A stretch of DNA of 64,000 nt from Microbacterium salsuginis (lineage in GTDB: Bacteria > Actinomycetota > Actinomycetes > Actinomycetales > Microbacteriaceae), in the NCBI RefSeq assembly GCF_012524205.1, contig NZ_JABACI010000004.1, positions 744,001 through 808,000 of the forward strand, in the 5' to 3' direction. Positions 34,271-42,605 of this stretch are shown piece by piece; position 1 is the stretch's first letter; each line of letters starts with the position of its first letter. The position numbers were made by a program, and so were the translations under genes. A model generated the notes under the pieces. It was not told the DNA's origin, searched no databases, and worked only from the letters and a program-made list of their open reading frames with translations.

Positions 34271-35143
34271 ATGACCACGAGCGACGAGACGAAGACCTGG
34301 CTCATCACCGGAGCGAGCTCGGGCCTCGGCCTGGCCCTGGCCGAGGCCGCCCTCGAGGCCGGCGAGCATGTCGTGGGCACCGCGCGCCGGGCGGACCGCT
34401 TCGATGCGCTCAAGGCCGCATTCGGCGATCGCATCGTCCCGATCGAGCACGATGTGCGTGACACCGCGGGGGCCGCGGCCGTCGTGGCCCGTGCCGTCGA
34501 CGCGTTCGGACGCATCGACGTGCTCGTCAACAATGCCGGCGCCGGCCAGGTGGGCGCCGCGGAAGAGGTGACGGATGCCGCTCTGCGCGACATGCTCGAC
34601 CAGCATCTCTTCGGTCCGGCGGCGTACGTGCGGGACGTCCTCCCGCACCTGCGTGCGCAGCGGTCGGGTGCGATCGTGCAGATGAGCAGTCAGGGAGGGC
34701 GGATGTCGTTCCCCGGCGTCGGCAGCTACTCCGCCGGCAAGTTCGCACTCGAGGGGTGGTCGGAGGCGCTCGCCGGCGAGGTCGCCCCGTTCGGGATCCG
34801 CGTGCTCATCGTCGAGCCCAGTCGTTTTCGCACGGCGTTCAACGCCGCCGGCGTGCTCAGCACGGCCGAGCCGCATCCCGGGTACGACGACGTCATCGGG
34901 GCGATCCGAGCCAACATGGCCGACGTCGACGGGGCGCAGGAAGGCGACCCGGCGCGCGCGGCGAGGGTGATCCGCGACGTGCTCGCGCGGCCGGACGCGC
35001 CCATGCGTCTGCCACTCGGGGCCGAGGCGGTCCGCAACCTCACCCGGGCATACGAGCGTTCCCTTGCCGACGTCGTGGGGTGGGCCCCGGTGAGCGAGTC
35101 AGCCGACTTTCCGGGGCTGCCTCCTGCCGTGCGCGCCTTCTGA
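34271..35143 (+). CDS. Short-chain dehydrogenase/reductase
   Basis: 290 aa. ATG 34271 sits eight bases from the end of the -10 element, so the mRNA is probably leaderless. The classical SDR motifs are complete: TGASSGLGLALAEA (cofactor, residues about 13-26), NNAGAG, the catalytic Ser in VQMSSQGGRM, and Y-S-A-G-K (YSAGKFALEGWSEAL). The chain is longer than minimal SDRs, with a C-terminal YERSLADVVGWAPVSESADFPGLP tail that resembles NADP-dependent oxidoreductases of the classical long type. It is likely regulated by the adjacent MerR protein. Substrate unknown. Confidence 0.9.
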   Translation: MTTSDETKTWLITGASSGLGLALAEAALEAGEHVVGTARRADRFDALKAAFGDRIVPIEHDVRDTAGAAAVVARAVDAFGRIDVLVNNAGAGQVGAAEEVTDAALRDMLDQHLFGPAAYVRDVLPHLRAQRSGAIVQMSSQGGRMSFPGVGSYSAGKFALEGWSEALAGEVAPFGIRVLIVEPSRFRTAFNAAGVLSTAEPHPGYDDVIGAIRANMADVDGAQEGDPARAARVIRDVLARPDAPMRLPLGAEAVRNLTRAYERSLADVVGWAPVSESADFPGLPPAVRAF

Positions 35144-35153
35144 TCGACGTAGC

Positions 35154-35552
35154 ATGACGCACATGGCCACCGGAACTCTCACCCAAGAACGGTCCGCCCT
35201 GTCGGTGACGGCCGCCGCGCAGGTGATCGGCGTCTCGCCTCACACGCTCCGGTACTACGAGCAGCAGGGATTGGTGCGGCCCGCCCGCAACGCCTCCGGT
35301 CATCGTGAGTACGGCGAGGCGGACCTGCGACGGCTCGTCTTCCTCACCCGCATGCGGCTCTCGGGCATGACCATGCGGGATCTCACTCGCTACATCGCTC
35401 TCGTCGAGGAGGGGGCTTCGACCGTCCCCGATCGCCGGCAGATCATGCACGCTCAGCGTGACCGACTCACGCGCCGGATCCGCGAGCTCACGCTCGCGCT
35501 CGAGACCACGGAGTACAAGCTTCGCGTCTACGACGGCCACCCCGAAGGCTGA
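35154..35552 (+). CDS. MerR-family regulator
   Basis: 132 aa; ATG 35154 or ATG 35163 could start it. The winged helix-turn-helix reads LSVTAAAQVIGVSPHTLRYYEQQGLVRPARNASGHREYGEADLRRLVFLTRMRLSGMTMRDLTRYI. A dimerisation coiled coil follows (MHAQRDRLTRRIRELTLALETTEYKLRVYDGH). No Cys pair for metal binding is present, so it probably senses an organic compound or an unknown signal. The palindrome-bearing 19-bp promoter before the SDR gene is its natural target. Confidence 0.92.
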   Translation: MTHMATGTLTQERSALSVTAAAQVIGVSPHTLRYYEQQGLVRPARNASGHREYGEADLRRLVFLTRMRLSGMTMRDLTRYIALVEEGASTVPDRRQIMHAQRDRLTRRIRELTLALETTEYKLRVYDGHPEG

Positions 35553-35643
35553 GCCTGCTTCGTGAGTCTCATGCCATGTGCATGATGTGCTCGCCGCCGG
35601 CCGCTGGGAGGATCGCCTCGCAACCGGCGGACGAGGAGACGAC

Positions 35644-37089
35644 ATGGCGCTTGACGGAACCACGAAGGCCGGGCTCTCGGCGGAGAACCTCGCGGAGGAG
35701 GTCTCGCACGTCTCGACGCAGGATCGGCTGTCGACGCCGTTCGGCGAGTTCGAGTTCTTCGACGGGGTGCCCAAGCCCGCATCCGTGCAGTCGATCTTCG
35801 ACGGCCTCGATCTGGTGCGTGGGATCACGGCGTTCTTGAACGCCGTTCCCGGCGCCTCTCTTGTCGCGATGAGGCGTGGCCTGCGCGTGGCCGGCGTCGA
35901 TTCGCCGGACAAGATCGGCTTCACCGACCCGAGGTGCACCTCGACCCCCATCTTCCTCACGCCCAACACCGAAACCACCTACGGAGTCACCTTCCTCGAC
36001 CTCAAGGCATGGGGACCCACGGTGATCGAGGTGCCGCCCCAGTCGTTGTGCGTGGTCGACGACTTCTGGTTCCGCTACGTCGCCGATATGGGGATCGCCG
36101 GTCCCGATCACGGGGAGGGCGGCGCGTACCTCTTCCTGCCTCCGGGGTACGAAGGCGAGCGCCCGGACGGGTACTTCACCTTCGAGAGCCCGACATTCAC
36201 GAACTTCGTCGTGATCCGCGCCCTCGCAGGAGTGTCCGCGATCAAGCAGTCGCGCATCTATCGATTGAGCGATGCGGATGCCGCGCCTCAGAACACGTTC
36301 GTGAACATCGGCGAGCAGGCCTTCAACACGGTCCACTCGAACGACTTCTCGTTCTTCGAGGAGATCGCCCAGCTCGTCGCAGAGGAGCCGACGGCTGCGC
36401 TCGACCCCGAGCGAGCGGGCAACCTGGCGTCGCTCGGCATCGCTCACGCGCGGCCCTTCGCACCCGACGAACGCCTGCGGGGGATTCTCGATGACGCCGC
36501 CCGGATCGGGGCAGCGATGGCACGAGCGACCCTCTACGCCGCGCGCGACCCGCAGTCGTTCCGCTGGGACGGGTCGTCGTGGAAGAACGGCTTCGTCGGC
36601 GGCAGCTACGAGTTCCTGAACGACGGCGCCCGCAACCTCGACGCGCGCACGCTCTTCCACTACGCGGCGACCGTCATCACTCCCGCGATGGCGCACGCGC
36701 AGGTCGGAGCGGGGTCGGCGTACCTCTATACGGCCGAGGACGCCGACGGCGCTCTCCTGGACGGCGCCGCCACCTATTCGCTGCGGATCCCGGCGGATCC
36801 GCCGGCAAAGAACTTCTGGTCGGTCGACGTGTACGACACCCAGACGCGCTCGCTGCTGCAGTCGGCGCCATTCCCCGCGGTCTCGAGCCTCACCGGAGAG
36901 CTTCAGCTCGAGGCGGACGGCTCGTGCGTGCTGTGGTTCGCTCCCGTCGCACCGGAGGGCAAGGAGTCCAATTGGATCCCGACGCTCGCCGGCAAATCCT
37001 GGTGGCCGCTGCTGCGGCTCTATGGTCCGCTCGAACCATGGTTCGACATGTCGTGGCAGATGCCCGAGATCGTCCACGAGCAGGACTGA
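35644..37089 (+). CDS. DUF1254/DUF1214 domain protein
   Basis: 481 aa from ATG 35644 behind GAGGAGA. The N-terminal DUF1254 region (IYFxLTPNTETTYGVTFLDLKAWGPTVIEVPPQ-like, here FLTPNTETTYGVTFLDL) and the C-terminal DUF1214 region (YSLRIPADPPAKNFWSVDVYDTQTRSLLQ; WIPTLAGKSWWPLLRLYGPLEPWFD) are both clear. Function is unestablished; some such proteins are predicted envelope beta-barrels. No signal peptide is seen here. The next two genes, the DUF6325-like and repeat proteins, follow closely and may be cotranscribed. Confidence 0.88.
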   Translation: MALDGTTKAGLSAENLAEEVSHVSTQDRLSTPFGEFEFFDGVPKPASVQSIFDGLDLVRGITAFLNAVPGASLVAMRRGLRVAGVDSPDKIGFTDPRCTSTPIFLTPNTETTYGVTFLDLKAWGPTVIEVPPQSLCVVDDFWFRYVADMGIAGPDHGEGGAYLFLPPGYEGERPDGYFTFESPTFTNFVVIRALAGVSAIKQSRIYRLSDADAAPQNTFVNIGEQAFNTVHSNDFSFFEEIAQLVAEEPTAALDPERAGNLASLGIAHARPFAPDERLRGILDDAARIGAAMARATLYAARDPQSFRWDGSSWKNGFVGGSYEFLNDGARNLDARTLFHYAATVITPAMAHAQVGAGSAYLYTAEDADGALLDGAATYSLRIPADPPAKNFWSVDVYDTQTRSLLQSAPFPAVSSLTGELQLEADGSCVLWFAPVAPEGKESNWIPTLAGKSWWPLLRLYGPLEPWFDMSWQMPEIVHEQD

Positions 37090-37137
37090 GCCGCTCGGCT
37101 CGCGCGGACTCCGACGATTCAGAGGAAAGGACCTTCC

Positions 37138-37596
37138 ATGAGCAATTCCACGTTGGACGAGCTGGGACCTGTCGACTACATCGTCGTCGAGTTCCCGCCC
37201 GGCCAGTCCCACTTCACCGGTGAGATGGCTGCCGAGCTGCTCGAGCTCGTCGACGCCGGCACCATCAGGATCATCGACATCCTCGTCCTCACCAAGGATG
37301 CGGATGGCGAGATCGAAGCCCTGGAGTTGTCCGAGCTGGAGGACCTGGGCCCGCTCGCCCGACTCGAAGCGGATCTCGCGGAACTCCTCGCCGCCGACGA
37401 CGTCGTGCATCTTGCCGCCGCGATGGACCCGGGCACGGTAGCGGGTGTGCTCGTCTACGAGAACGTCTGGAGCGCGGGATTCGCCTCTGCGGCTCGCCGT
37501 GCCGGGGGGCAGCTGGTCGCGAACGGGCGCATCCCGATCCAAGCCATCATCGCCTCGATCGAGGCCGAGGACCACGCCATGCAGATGGGAGCCTGA
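37138..37596 (+). CDS. DUF6325 family protein
   Basis: 152 aa from ATG 37138 behind GAGGAAAGGA. The start LGPVDYIVVEFPPGQSHFTGEMAAELLELVDAGTIRIIDILVLTKDADG is characteristic of DUF6325 (related to DUF1269). These are small soluble proteins often found with a SHOCT-like or short Ala/Val-rich partner, which is what follows here. An acidic middle (SELEDLGPLARLEADLAELLAADDVV) and LVYENVWSAGFASAARRAGGQLVANGRIP complete the family pattern. Function unknown. Confidence 0.85.
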   Translation: MSNSTLDELGPVDYIVVEFPPGQSHFTGEMAAELLELVDAGTIRIIDILVLTKDADGEIEALELSELEDLGPLARLEADLAELLAADDVVHLAAAMDPGTVAGVLVYENVWSAGFASAARRAGGQLVANGRIPIQAIIASIEAEDHAMQMGA

Positions 37597-37597
37597 C

Positions 37598-37801
37598 ATG
37601 CTCGGAAGACGAGTCGGACGCGTAGGAGTCATCGGGGCGCCTGTCGCCAGGGCGGCCGTGGTCGGCGCCGCCATCACACCGGGGCCCTCGCCCGTCGCCA
37701 AGGCGGCCGCCGTCGGCGCCGCGGTCTCGCCGGGCCGCAACCCGGTGGCGAAGGCCGCCGTGGTCGGTGCGGTCGCGACGCCGCGTCGTCGCCGGATCTA
37801 G
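37598..37801 (+). CDS. 67-aa protein with three Ala/Val-rich tandem repeats
   Basis: ATG 37598 follows the DUF6325 stop by one base. The protein is essentially three tandem copies of about 16 residues with consensus PVAKAAvVGAAvsPGrn, ending RRRRI. It is rich in Ala, Val and Gly with basic ends. It could be a membrane-inserting or membrane-surface helix-turn repeat. Partners of DUF6325 proteins often look like this. Its stop codon overlaps that of the convergent MarR gene (shared CTAG). No function can be assigned. Confidence 0.7.
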   Translation: MLGRRVGRVGVIGAPVARAAVVGAAITPGPSPVAKAAAVGAAVSPGRNPVAKAAVVGAVATPRRRRI

Positions 37802-38166
37802 CCCAGTTCGTCGGCGAGCAGGGACTGGTAGACCTGCTGCGCCTCGGCGTGGACCTTGGCGCCCTTCTCGGTCACGGCGACGAACATCGAGCGACGATCG
37901 AAGCCGCACTCCATGCGCTGCACGAGGCCGGCCTTCTGCAGCCGGTCGACGATGCGCGACAGCGCGCTCTGCGTCATCGGCGTGCGCTGCACGAGATCAC
38001 GCATCAGGCACGGGTCCTGCCGCTCTTCGGCGACCAGGTCGAGGATCTCGAACTCGCTGAGCCCGAGATCGCAGCGCTCGCCGAGTGCCCGCTCGAGGAC
38101 TGAGGCCGTCGAGAGGTACGCCGACTGCAGCGATCGCCAGCGCTCGACCACATCGTTCTGAGCCAT
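37798..38166 (-). CDS. MarR-family regulator
   Basis: 122 aa. ATG 38166 is preferred over an ATG three codons upstream because a -10-like TACCAT ends seven bases before it (leaderless start). The winged-helix core is LGLSEFEILDLVAEERQDPCLMRDLVQRTPMTQSALSRIVDRLQKAGLVQRMECGFDRRSMFVAVTEKGAKVHAEA, including the DRR wing motif. It is divergent from an MFS exporter gene, the standard arrangement in which MarR represses the pump and itself until a toxic ligand binds. Confidence 0.94.
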   Translation of the reverse strand: MAQNDVVERWRSLQSAYLSTASVLERALGERCDLGLSEFEILDLVAEERQDPCLMRDLVQRTPMTQSALSRIVDRLQKAGLVQRMECGFDRRSMFVAVTEKGAKVHAEAQQVYQSLLADELG

Positions 38167-38173
38167 GTCCAAC

Positions 38174-38255
38174 ATGGTACCCGCAGAATCGATGTCGGAG
38201 CATTACATGCATCAGAATTCAATGTTGACGCAACCTATGACGAAGCATGTATCTT
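38174..38255. promoter_or_regulatory. Divergent marR/MFS promoter region
   Basis: Minus strand: TACCAT (38179-38174) seven bases from marR ATG 38166. Plus strand: TTGACG (38225-38230) with a -10 around TGTATCTT (38248-38255), placing the start at about the GTG 38262. AT-rich for this genome (GCATTACATGCATCAG... region), it is the likely place for MarR operators, but no clear palindrome pair was resolved. Confidence 0.45.
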
Positions 38256-38261
38256 GACCGA

Positions 38262-39707
38262 GTGACTTCAACGACCCCGCGGGTGATCCCCGCCCCCGCC
38301 TCCTCCCCGGCCTCCGGCATCCAGCCCTGGACCACGCGCACGTGGCTGCTGCTCCTCGTCGTCTGCATCGTCATCGCCCTCGACGGACTCGATGTCTCGA
38401 TGGTCGGCGTCGCGCTGCCCGCCATCGGCACCGAACTGTCGCTCGAGACCGGCACCCTGCAGTGGATGGTCTCGGCGTACGTGCTGGGCTACGGCAGCCT
38501 GCTGCTCCTCGGCGGGCGTCTCGCCGATCTGCTCGGCCGGCGCCGCATCCTCCTCATCGCCCTCGCCGTGTTCGCCGCGGCCTCTCTGGCCGGCGGGCTC
38601 GTGAGCGACCCGGCGATCGTGATCGCCTCGAGGTTCGTCAAGGGCATCGCGGCGGCGTTCACGGCGCCGGCCGCCTTCTCGCTCATCACCACCAACTTCG
38701 CCGAGGGACCGTCGCGCAACCGGGCGATCTCGATCTTCACGACGTTCGCGGCGAGCGGCTTCTCGCTCGGACTGATCGTCGGCGGACTGATGACGTCGCT
38801 CAGCTGGCGGTGGACGTTCCTGTTCTCGGTCCCGTTCGCTGTCACCGCACTGGTCCTCGGACTCTTCTTCATCCCGCGGGATCGCGTGGCCAAGACCGGC
38901 GGTCACGACGTGTGGGGTGCGCTGACCCTGGCGGTGGGCATGCTCACCCTCGTCTACACGGTCGTCTCTGCGCCCGACGTGGGCTGGAGCTCCGCGCAGA
39001 CGATCATCGGTCTCGTCGCCGCAGCCGTCGTGCTCGCAGCGTTCGCGATGATCGAACTGCGGGTGCGGCATCCGCTCATCCGATTCGGAATCCTGCGCGA
39101 AGGGTTCGTCGCAAGGGCGAACATCAGCGCCATCGCCCTGTTCGGCTCGTATGTGAGCTTCCAGTTCATCCTCACGATCTACCTGCAGTCGGTGCTCGGG
39201 TGGCCGCCGCTGAGCATGGCGCTCGCGCTGCTGCCGGCGGGTCTGGTGGTCGTCGCCACGGCGCCGTTCGCGGACCGGCTGATCGACAGGTTCGGCTCGC
39301 GGCTGCTCATCACCGTGGCACTCGGCGCGCTCTCGCTCGGCTACCTGCTCTTCCTGAGGGTCGGGACCGATCCCCTCTACGTCGTCGACATCCTGCCGTC
39401 GGTCCTGCTCCTGGGCGCCGGTTTCGCGCTGGGCTTCCCGGCGATTCAGGAACGCGCCACCGCGGGGATCTCGAACGACGAGCAGGGTCTCGCCGCGGGT
39501 CTCGTGCAGAGCAGCTCGCAGGTGGGCGCCGCGCTCGTGCTCGCCGTGACGACGGCGCTCATCGCCGGCGGTGAGCACACCGCCGATGCCGGCGCCGCGC
39601 AGATGCTCGACGCCTTCCGGCCAGGACTCGTGCTGTCGACGGCGGTCGCACTCGCCGGGTTCGCGGTCGCCCTGGCACCGGTGCGGCGAGGCGCTCGACG
39701 CAGGTAG
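38262..39707 (+). CDS. MFS multidrug exporter (DHA2, 14 helices)
   Basis: 481 aa from GTG 38262. An ATG at 38247 is in frame but lies at the predicted -10, so it is probably not transcribed. Fourteen helices are predicted. LDGLDVSMVGVALPAIGTELSLETGTLQWMVSAYVLGYGSLLLLGGRLADLLGRRRILLIAL contains motif D1 and motif A of DHA2 pumps. FSLGLIVGGLMTSLSWRWTFLFSVPF is the antiporter motif C region. It probably exports a hydrophobic drug or secondary metabolite under MarR control. Confidence 0.93.
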   Translation: MTSTTPRVIPAPASSPASGIQPWTTRTWLLLLVVCIVIALDGLDVSMVGVALPAIGTELSLETGTLQWMVSAYVLGYGSLLLLGGRLADLLGRRRILLIALAVFAAASLAGGLVSDPAIVIASRFVKGIAAAFTAPAAFSLITTNFAEGPSRNRAISIFTTFAASGFSLGLIVGGLMTSLSWRWTFLFSVPFAVTALVLGLFFIPRDRVAKTGGHDVWGALTLAVGMLTLVYTVVSAPDVGWSSAQTIIGLVAAAVVLAAFAMIELRVRHPLIRFGILREGFVARANISAIALFGSYVSFQFILTIYLQSVLGWPPLSMALALLPAGLVVVATAPFADRLIDRFGSRLLITVALGALSLGYLLFLRVGTDPLYVVDILPSVLLLGAGFALGFPAIQERATAGISNDEQGLAAGLVQSSSQVGAALVLAVTTALIAGGEHTADAGAAQMLDAFRPGLVLSTAVALAGFAVALAPVRRGARRR

Positions 39708-39775
39708 GGCGGCAGTCCGAGTCGGGCACGCCAGGACGGCTGCCGTATGTCGGCGGACGCGGGTACCCTGCCGGC

Positions 39776-40744
39776 ATGACCACGGATCAGCGTGTTCTGG
39801 ACTGGCTGCTCGACTCGGACCCCGCTCTGCGCTGGCAGGTCGAACGCGACCTCGGGGGTGCGCCGCCCGAGGTGTGGCAGGCGACGCGAGCGCGCGTCGC
39901 GACGGAGGGTTTCGGCGCCCGGCTGCTGGCCGAGCAGGGCGACGACGGTCAGTGGGCCGGGGGAGCCTTCTTCCCCGCAGGCTTCTTCGGCAGCCCTGAG
40001 GCCGAGGAGCCAGGGCAGCCGTGGGTCGCCACGACGTGGGTGCTCAAAGACCTCCGCGAGTGGGGAGTGGATGCCGCGGCCCTCGCCGATACGTCCGACA
40101 AGCTCGCCGCGAACAGCAGATGGGAGTACGACGACCTGCCGTACTGGGGCGGCGAGGTCGACGTCTGCATCAACTCCTACACGCTCGCGAGCGGTGCGTG
40201 GCTCGGGGCGGACGTGTCGCGACTGGTCGCCTGGTTCCCGGAGCACCGCCTCGCCGACGGCGGCTGGAACTGCGAGGCGGAGGAAGGCGACTCGGTGCGT
40301 TCGTCGTTCCACTCCACGCTGAACGCGGCGCGCGGCATCCTGGCATACGAGCGCATCACCGGCGACACGTCGATGCGCGACGCCCGCCACGGCGGCGAGG
40401 AGTACCTGCTGTCGCGCCGCCTGATGTTCCGAGCCACGACGGGTGAGCCGGTGGGGGAGTTCGTGAGCCGCTTCGTCTACCCGAACCGCCATCGCTACAG
40501 CGCCCTCGCGGCACTGGACCATTTCCGCGATGTCGCCCTGCACGAAGGCACGCCGCCCGACTCGCGGCTCGCCGAGGCGGTGGACCTCGTGCGATCTGCA
40601 CGGCAGCCGGACGGCACCTGGCTGCAGACCACACCACTCGCCGGCCGCACGTGGTTCGACACCGACGTCCGCGAGGGTCAGCCTTCGCGCTGGCTCACGC
40701 TGATCGGCACGCGCGTGCTGGACTGGTGGGATGCCGCGGCCTGA
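39776..40744 (+). CDS. Squalene-cyclase/prenyltransferase-fold protein of unknown function
   Basis: 322 aa, ATG 39776, with TACCCT (39764-39769) seven bases ahead, so a leaderless start is likely. The sequence has repeating alpha-alpha units around WFPEHRLADGGWNCEAEEGDS, LLAEQGDDGQWAGGAFF and ARQPDGTWLQTTPLAG, the 'DGgW' pattern of terpene-cyclase-like toroids. It lacks the DxDD or QW repeats needed for real squalene cyclases. Homologous stand-alone proteins are common in actinobacteria and uncharacterised. No terpene pathway gene is nearby, so catalytic activity should not be assumed. Confidence 0.7.
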   Translation: MTTDQRVLDWLLDSDPALRWQVERDLGGAPPEVWQATRARVATEGFGARLLAEQGDDGQWAGGAFFPAGFFGSPEAEEPGQPWVATTWVLKDLREWGVDAAALADTSDKLAANSRWEYDDLPYWGGEVDVCINSYTLASGAWLGADVSRLVAWFPEHRLADGGWNCEAEEGDSVRSSFHSTLNAARGILAYERITGDTSMRDARHGGEEYLLSRRLMFRATTGEPVGEFVSRFVYPNRHRYSALAALDHFRDVALHEGTPPDSRLAEAVDLVRSARQPDGTWLQTTPLAGRTWFDTDVREGQPSRWLTLIGTRVLDWWDAAA

Positions 40745-40795
40745 AGCCGCCGGGGGTGGCCGGGCCGCGGCATCCGTCACCCGTCGGGTACCTCG

Positions 40796-42529
40796 CTACT
40801 CGACGAGCTTGCCCGCCACCGAGACCTCGTGCATGAGGTCCGCGATGTGGGCGGGGATCGGCGGGATCTCCTCCCGCACGACGCCGGTCGTCGGCGACCA
40901 CACGAGGTTGACCTGCAGCTCGGGGTCGAGCTCGGGGTAGTCGCTGCGGTTGTGGCAGCCTCGCGTCTCGCGCCGTTCCAGGGCCGCCTCGAGGGTGGCT
41001 CGCGCAGCGAGTGCGGCGGCCTTCAGATCGAACGCGTGGGCGAGGTCGTGATACCCGGCGATGTCGGGGTGCACGCCGATGTCGGCCATGCGCGCCTCGA
41101 TCGCGTCGAGCTCGGCCAGCCCGGTGAGGAGCCCCTGCTCGTCGCGCACGACGCCCGCGTACTCGGTCATGGTGTCGCGGATCGCACGCTGCAGCGCGCG
41201 TACGTTCTCGGTTCCGGATGCTGCGAGCAGCTGTGCGATCTCGTCCCTGGCCTGCTCGACTGCGGTCTTGGAGCGGGTCTGCGCCGGAAGCGACGCGGAG
41301 TACTCGGCCGCGGCCTGACCGACGATGCGTCCGAACACCAGCAGCTCGATGAGCGAGTTGCCGCCGAGGCGATTGGCGCCGTGGAGTCCCGACGACGCCT
41401 CGCCGATGGCGTAGAGACCGGGCACGTCGGTGGAGTGGTCGGACGAACGCACCCACACGCCGCCCATCGAGTAGTGCGCGGTCGGCGCGATCTCGATCGG
41501 CTCCTTGGTGATGTCGAGCATCTGCAGCTCGAGCATCGTCTGGTACACGCGGGGGAGGCGGGTCATGATGACCTCGCGCGGCAGGTGCGACACGTCCAGC
41601 CAGACGCCGCCGTTCGGGGTGCCGCGGCCTTCCTTGATCTCGGTGTAGCACGCGAGGGCCACGCGGTCGCGGGTCGACAGCTCCAGGCGCTCGGGGTCGT
41701 ACCGGTGCATGAACCGCTCGCCGAGGCCGTTGCGGAGGATGCCGCCCTCGCCGCGCGCCGCCTCCGAGATCAGGGTTCCCGCCGCGTTCTCGGGCTCGAT
41801 GATGCCGCTCGGGTGGAACTGCACGAGCTCGGGGTCGCGCAGCCGGCCGCCCGCTTCGACGGCGAGGCGGAACGAGTCGCCGGTGTTCTCGTCGCGCCGC
41901 GACGAGGTCCGACGCCAGATCCGGTTGTGCCCGCCGGCCGCCAGGATGACGGCATCCGCGTGGATCAAATAGCGCGTGCCGTCTTCGAGGTCGAACCCGT
42001 ACGCACCGAACACCGCGCCGTCCTCGTTCACGAGGATGCGCGTGACGTACACCGTGTCGAGGATGGGAACCTGCAGCTGGGCGGCGCGATTGATCAGGGT
42101 CCGCTGGATCTCGAGCCCCGTGTAGTCGCCCGCGAACGCCGTGCGGCGATAGGTGTGTGCGCCGAAGAAGCGCTGCGAGATCCGGCCGTCGTCCTCTCGG
42201 GCGAAGGGCATGCCGTAGCGCTCGAGGTCGTCGATGCCCTGGGCGGCGCCTTTCGTGACGGTCTCGACCGTCTCGGGGTTGGCGAGCAGGTAGCTCTCCT
42301 TGAGCGTGTCGGCCGCGTGCTGCTGCCAGGTGTCGGCGGCATCCATCGTGCCGAGCGCCGCGTTGATGCCGCCGGCGGCCAGCGATGTGTGGGCATCGGA
42401 CTTGGGTCGCTTGCCGAGGGCCAGGACGGCGACACCGGCTTCAGCCAGTTCGATGGCGGCTCGCAGCCCCGATCCGCCGGTGCCGATCACGAGGACGGTG
42501 GTGGAAAGCTGACGTTCTGAAGTGGTCAC
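40796..42529 (-). CDS. Fumarate reductase/succinate dehydrogenase/L-aspartate oxidase-family flavoprotein
   Basis: 577 aa from GTG 42529; TACCGT (42541-42536) ends six bases upstream, so a leaderless start is likely. FAD motif VLVIGTGGSGLRAAIELAEAG; H47 in SDAHTSLAAGGIN corresponds to the covalent-FAD His of SdhA/FrdA. QFHPSGI, the HYSMGGVWV segment, GEASSGLHGANRLGGNSL and a C-terminal helical domain with RGCHNRSDYPE complete the fold. No iron-sulfur or membrane subunit is adjacent, so it is a soluble or orphan flavoprotein. The divergent LysR gene probably controls it. Confidence 0.9.
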   Translation of the reverse strand: MTTSERQLSTTVLVIGTGGSGLRAAIELAEAGVAVLALGKRPKSDAHTSLAAGGINAALGTMDAADTWQQHAADTLKESYLLANPETVETVTKGAAQGIDDLERYGMPFAREDDGRISQRFFGAHTYRRTAFAGDYTGLEIQRTLINRAAQLQVPILDTVYVTRILVNEDGAVFGAYGFDLEDGTRYLIHADAVILAAGGHNRIWRRTSSRRDENTGDSFRLAVEAGGRLRDPELVQFHPSGIIEPENAAGTLISEAARGEGGILRNGLGERFMHRYDPERLELSTRDRVALACYTEIKEGRGTPNGGVWLDVSHLPREVIMTRLPRVYQTMLELQMLDITKEPIEIAPTAHYSMGGVWVRSSDHSTDVPGLYAIGEASSGLHGANRLGGNSLIELLVFGRIVGQAAAEYSASLPAQTRSKTAVEQARDEIAQLLAASGTENVRALQRAIRDTMTEYAGVVRDEQGLLTGLAELDAIEARMADIGVHPDIAGYHDLAHAFDLKAAALAARATLEAALERRETRGCHNRSDYPELDPELQVNLVWSPTTGVVREEIPPIPAHIADLMHEVSVAGKLVE

Positions 42530-42573
42530 CCTTCAACGGTAGGTTCGCATGTTCGATAACTCCAATGCATCTT

Positions 42574-42601
42574 TATCGTCGCCACGATAGCGGTACGCTA
42601 T
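42574..42601. promoter_or_regulatory. LysR-type operator candidates in the flavoprotein/LysR spacer
   Basis: Two palindromes adjoin: TATCGTCGCCACGATA (42574-42589; contains the T-N11-A form ATCGT..ACGAT) and ATAGCGGTACGCTAT (42587-42601). They lie between the divergent start codons. The -10 element TACGCT (42594-42599) of the LysR gene sits inside the second, consistent with autoregulation. Confidence 0.6.
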
Positions 42602-42605
42602 CGTC

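Noticed and set aside
32832..34274. 480-codon plus-strand frame over the MFS gene
   Set aside because: Almost entirely charged residues (D/R/E/H), which is the mirror image of a membrane-protein gene on the other strand.
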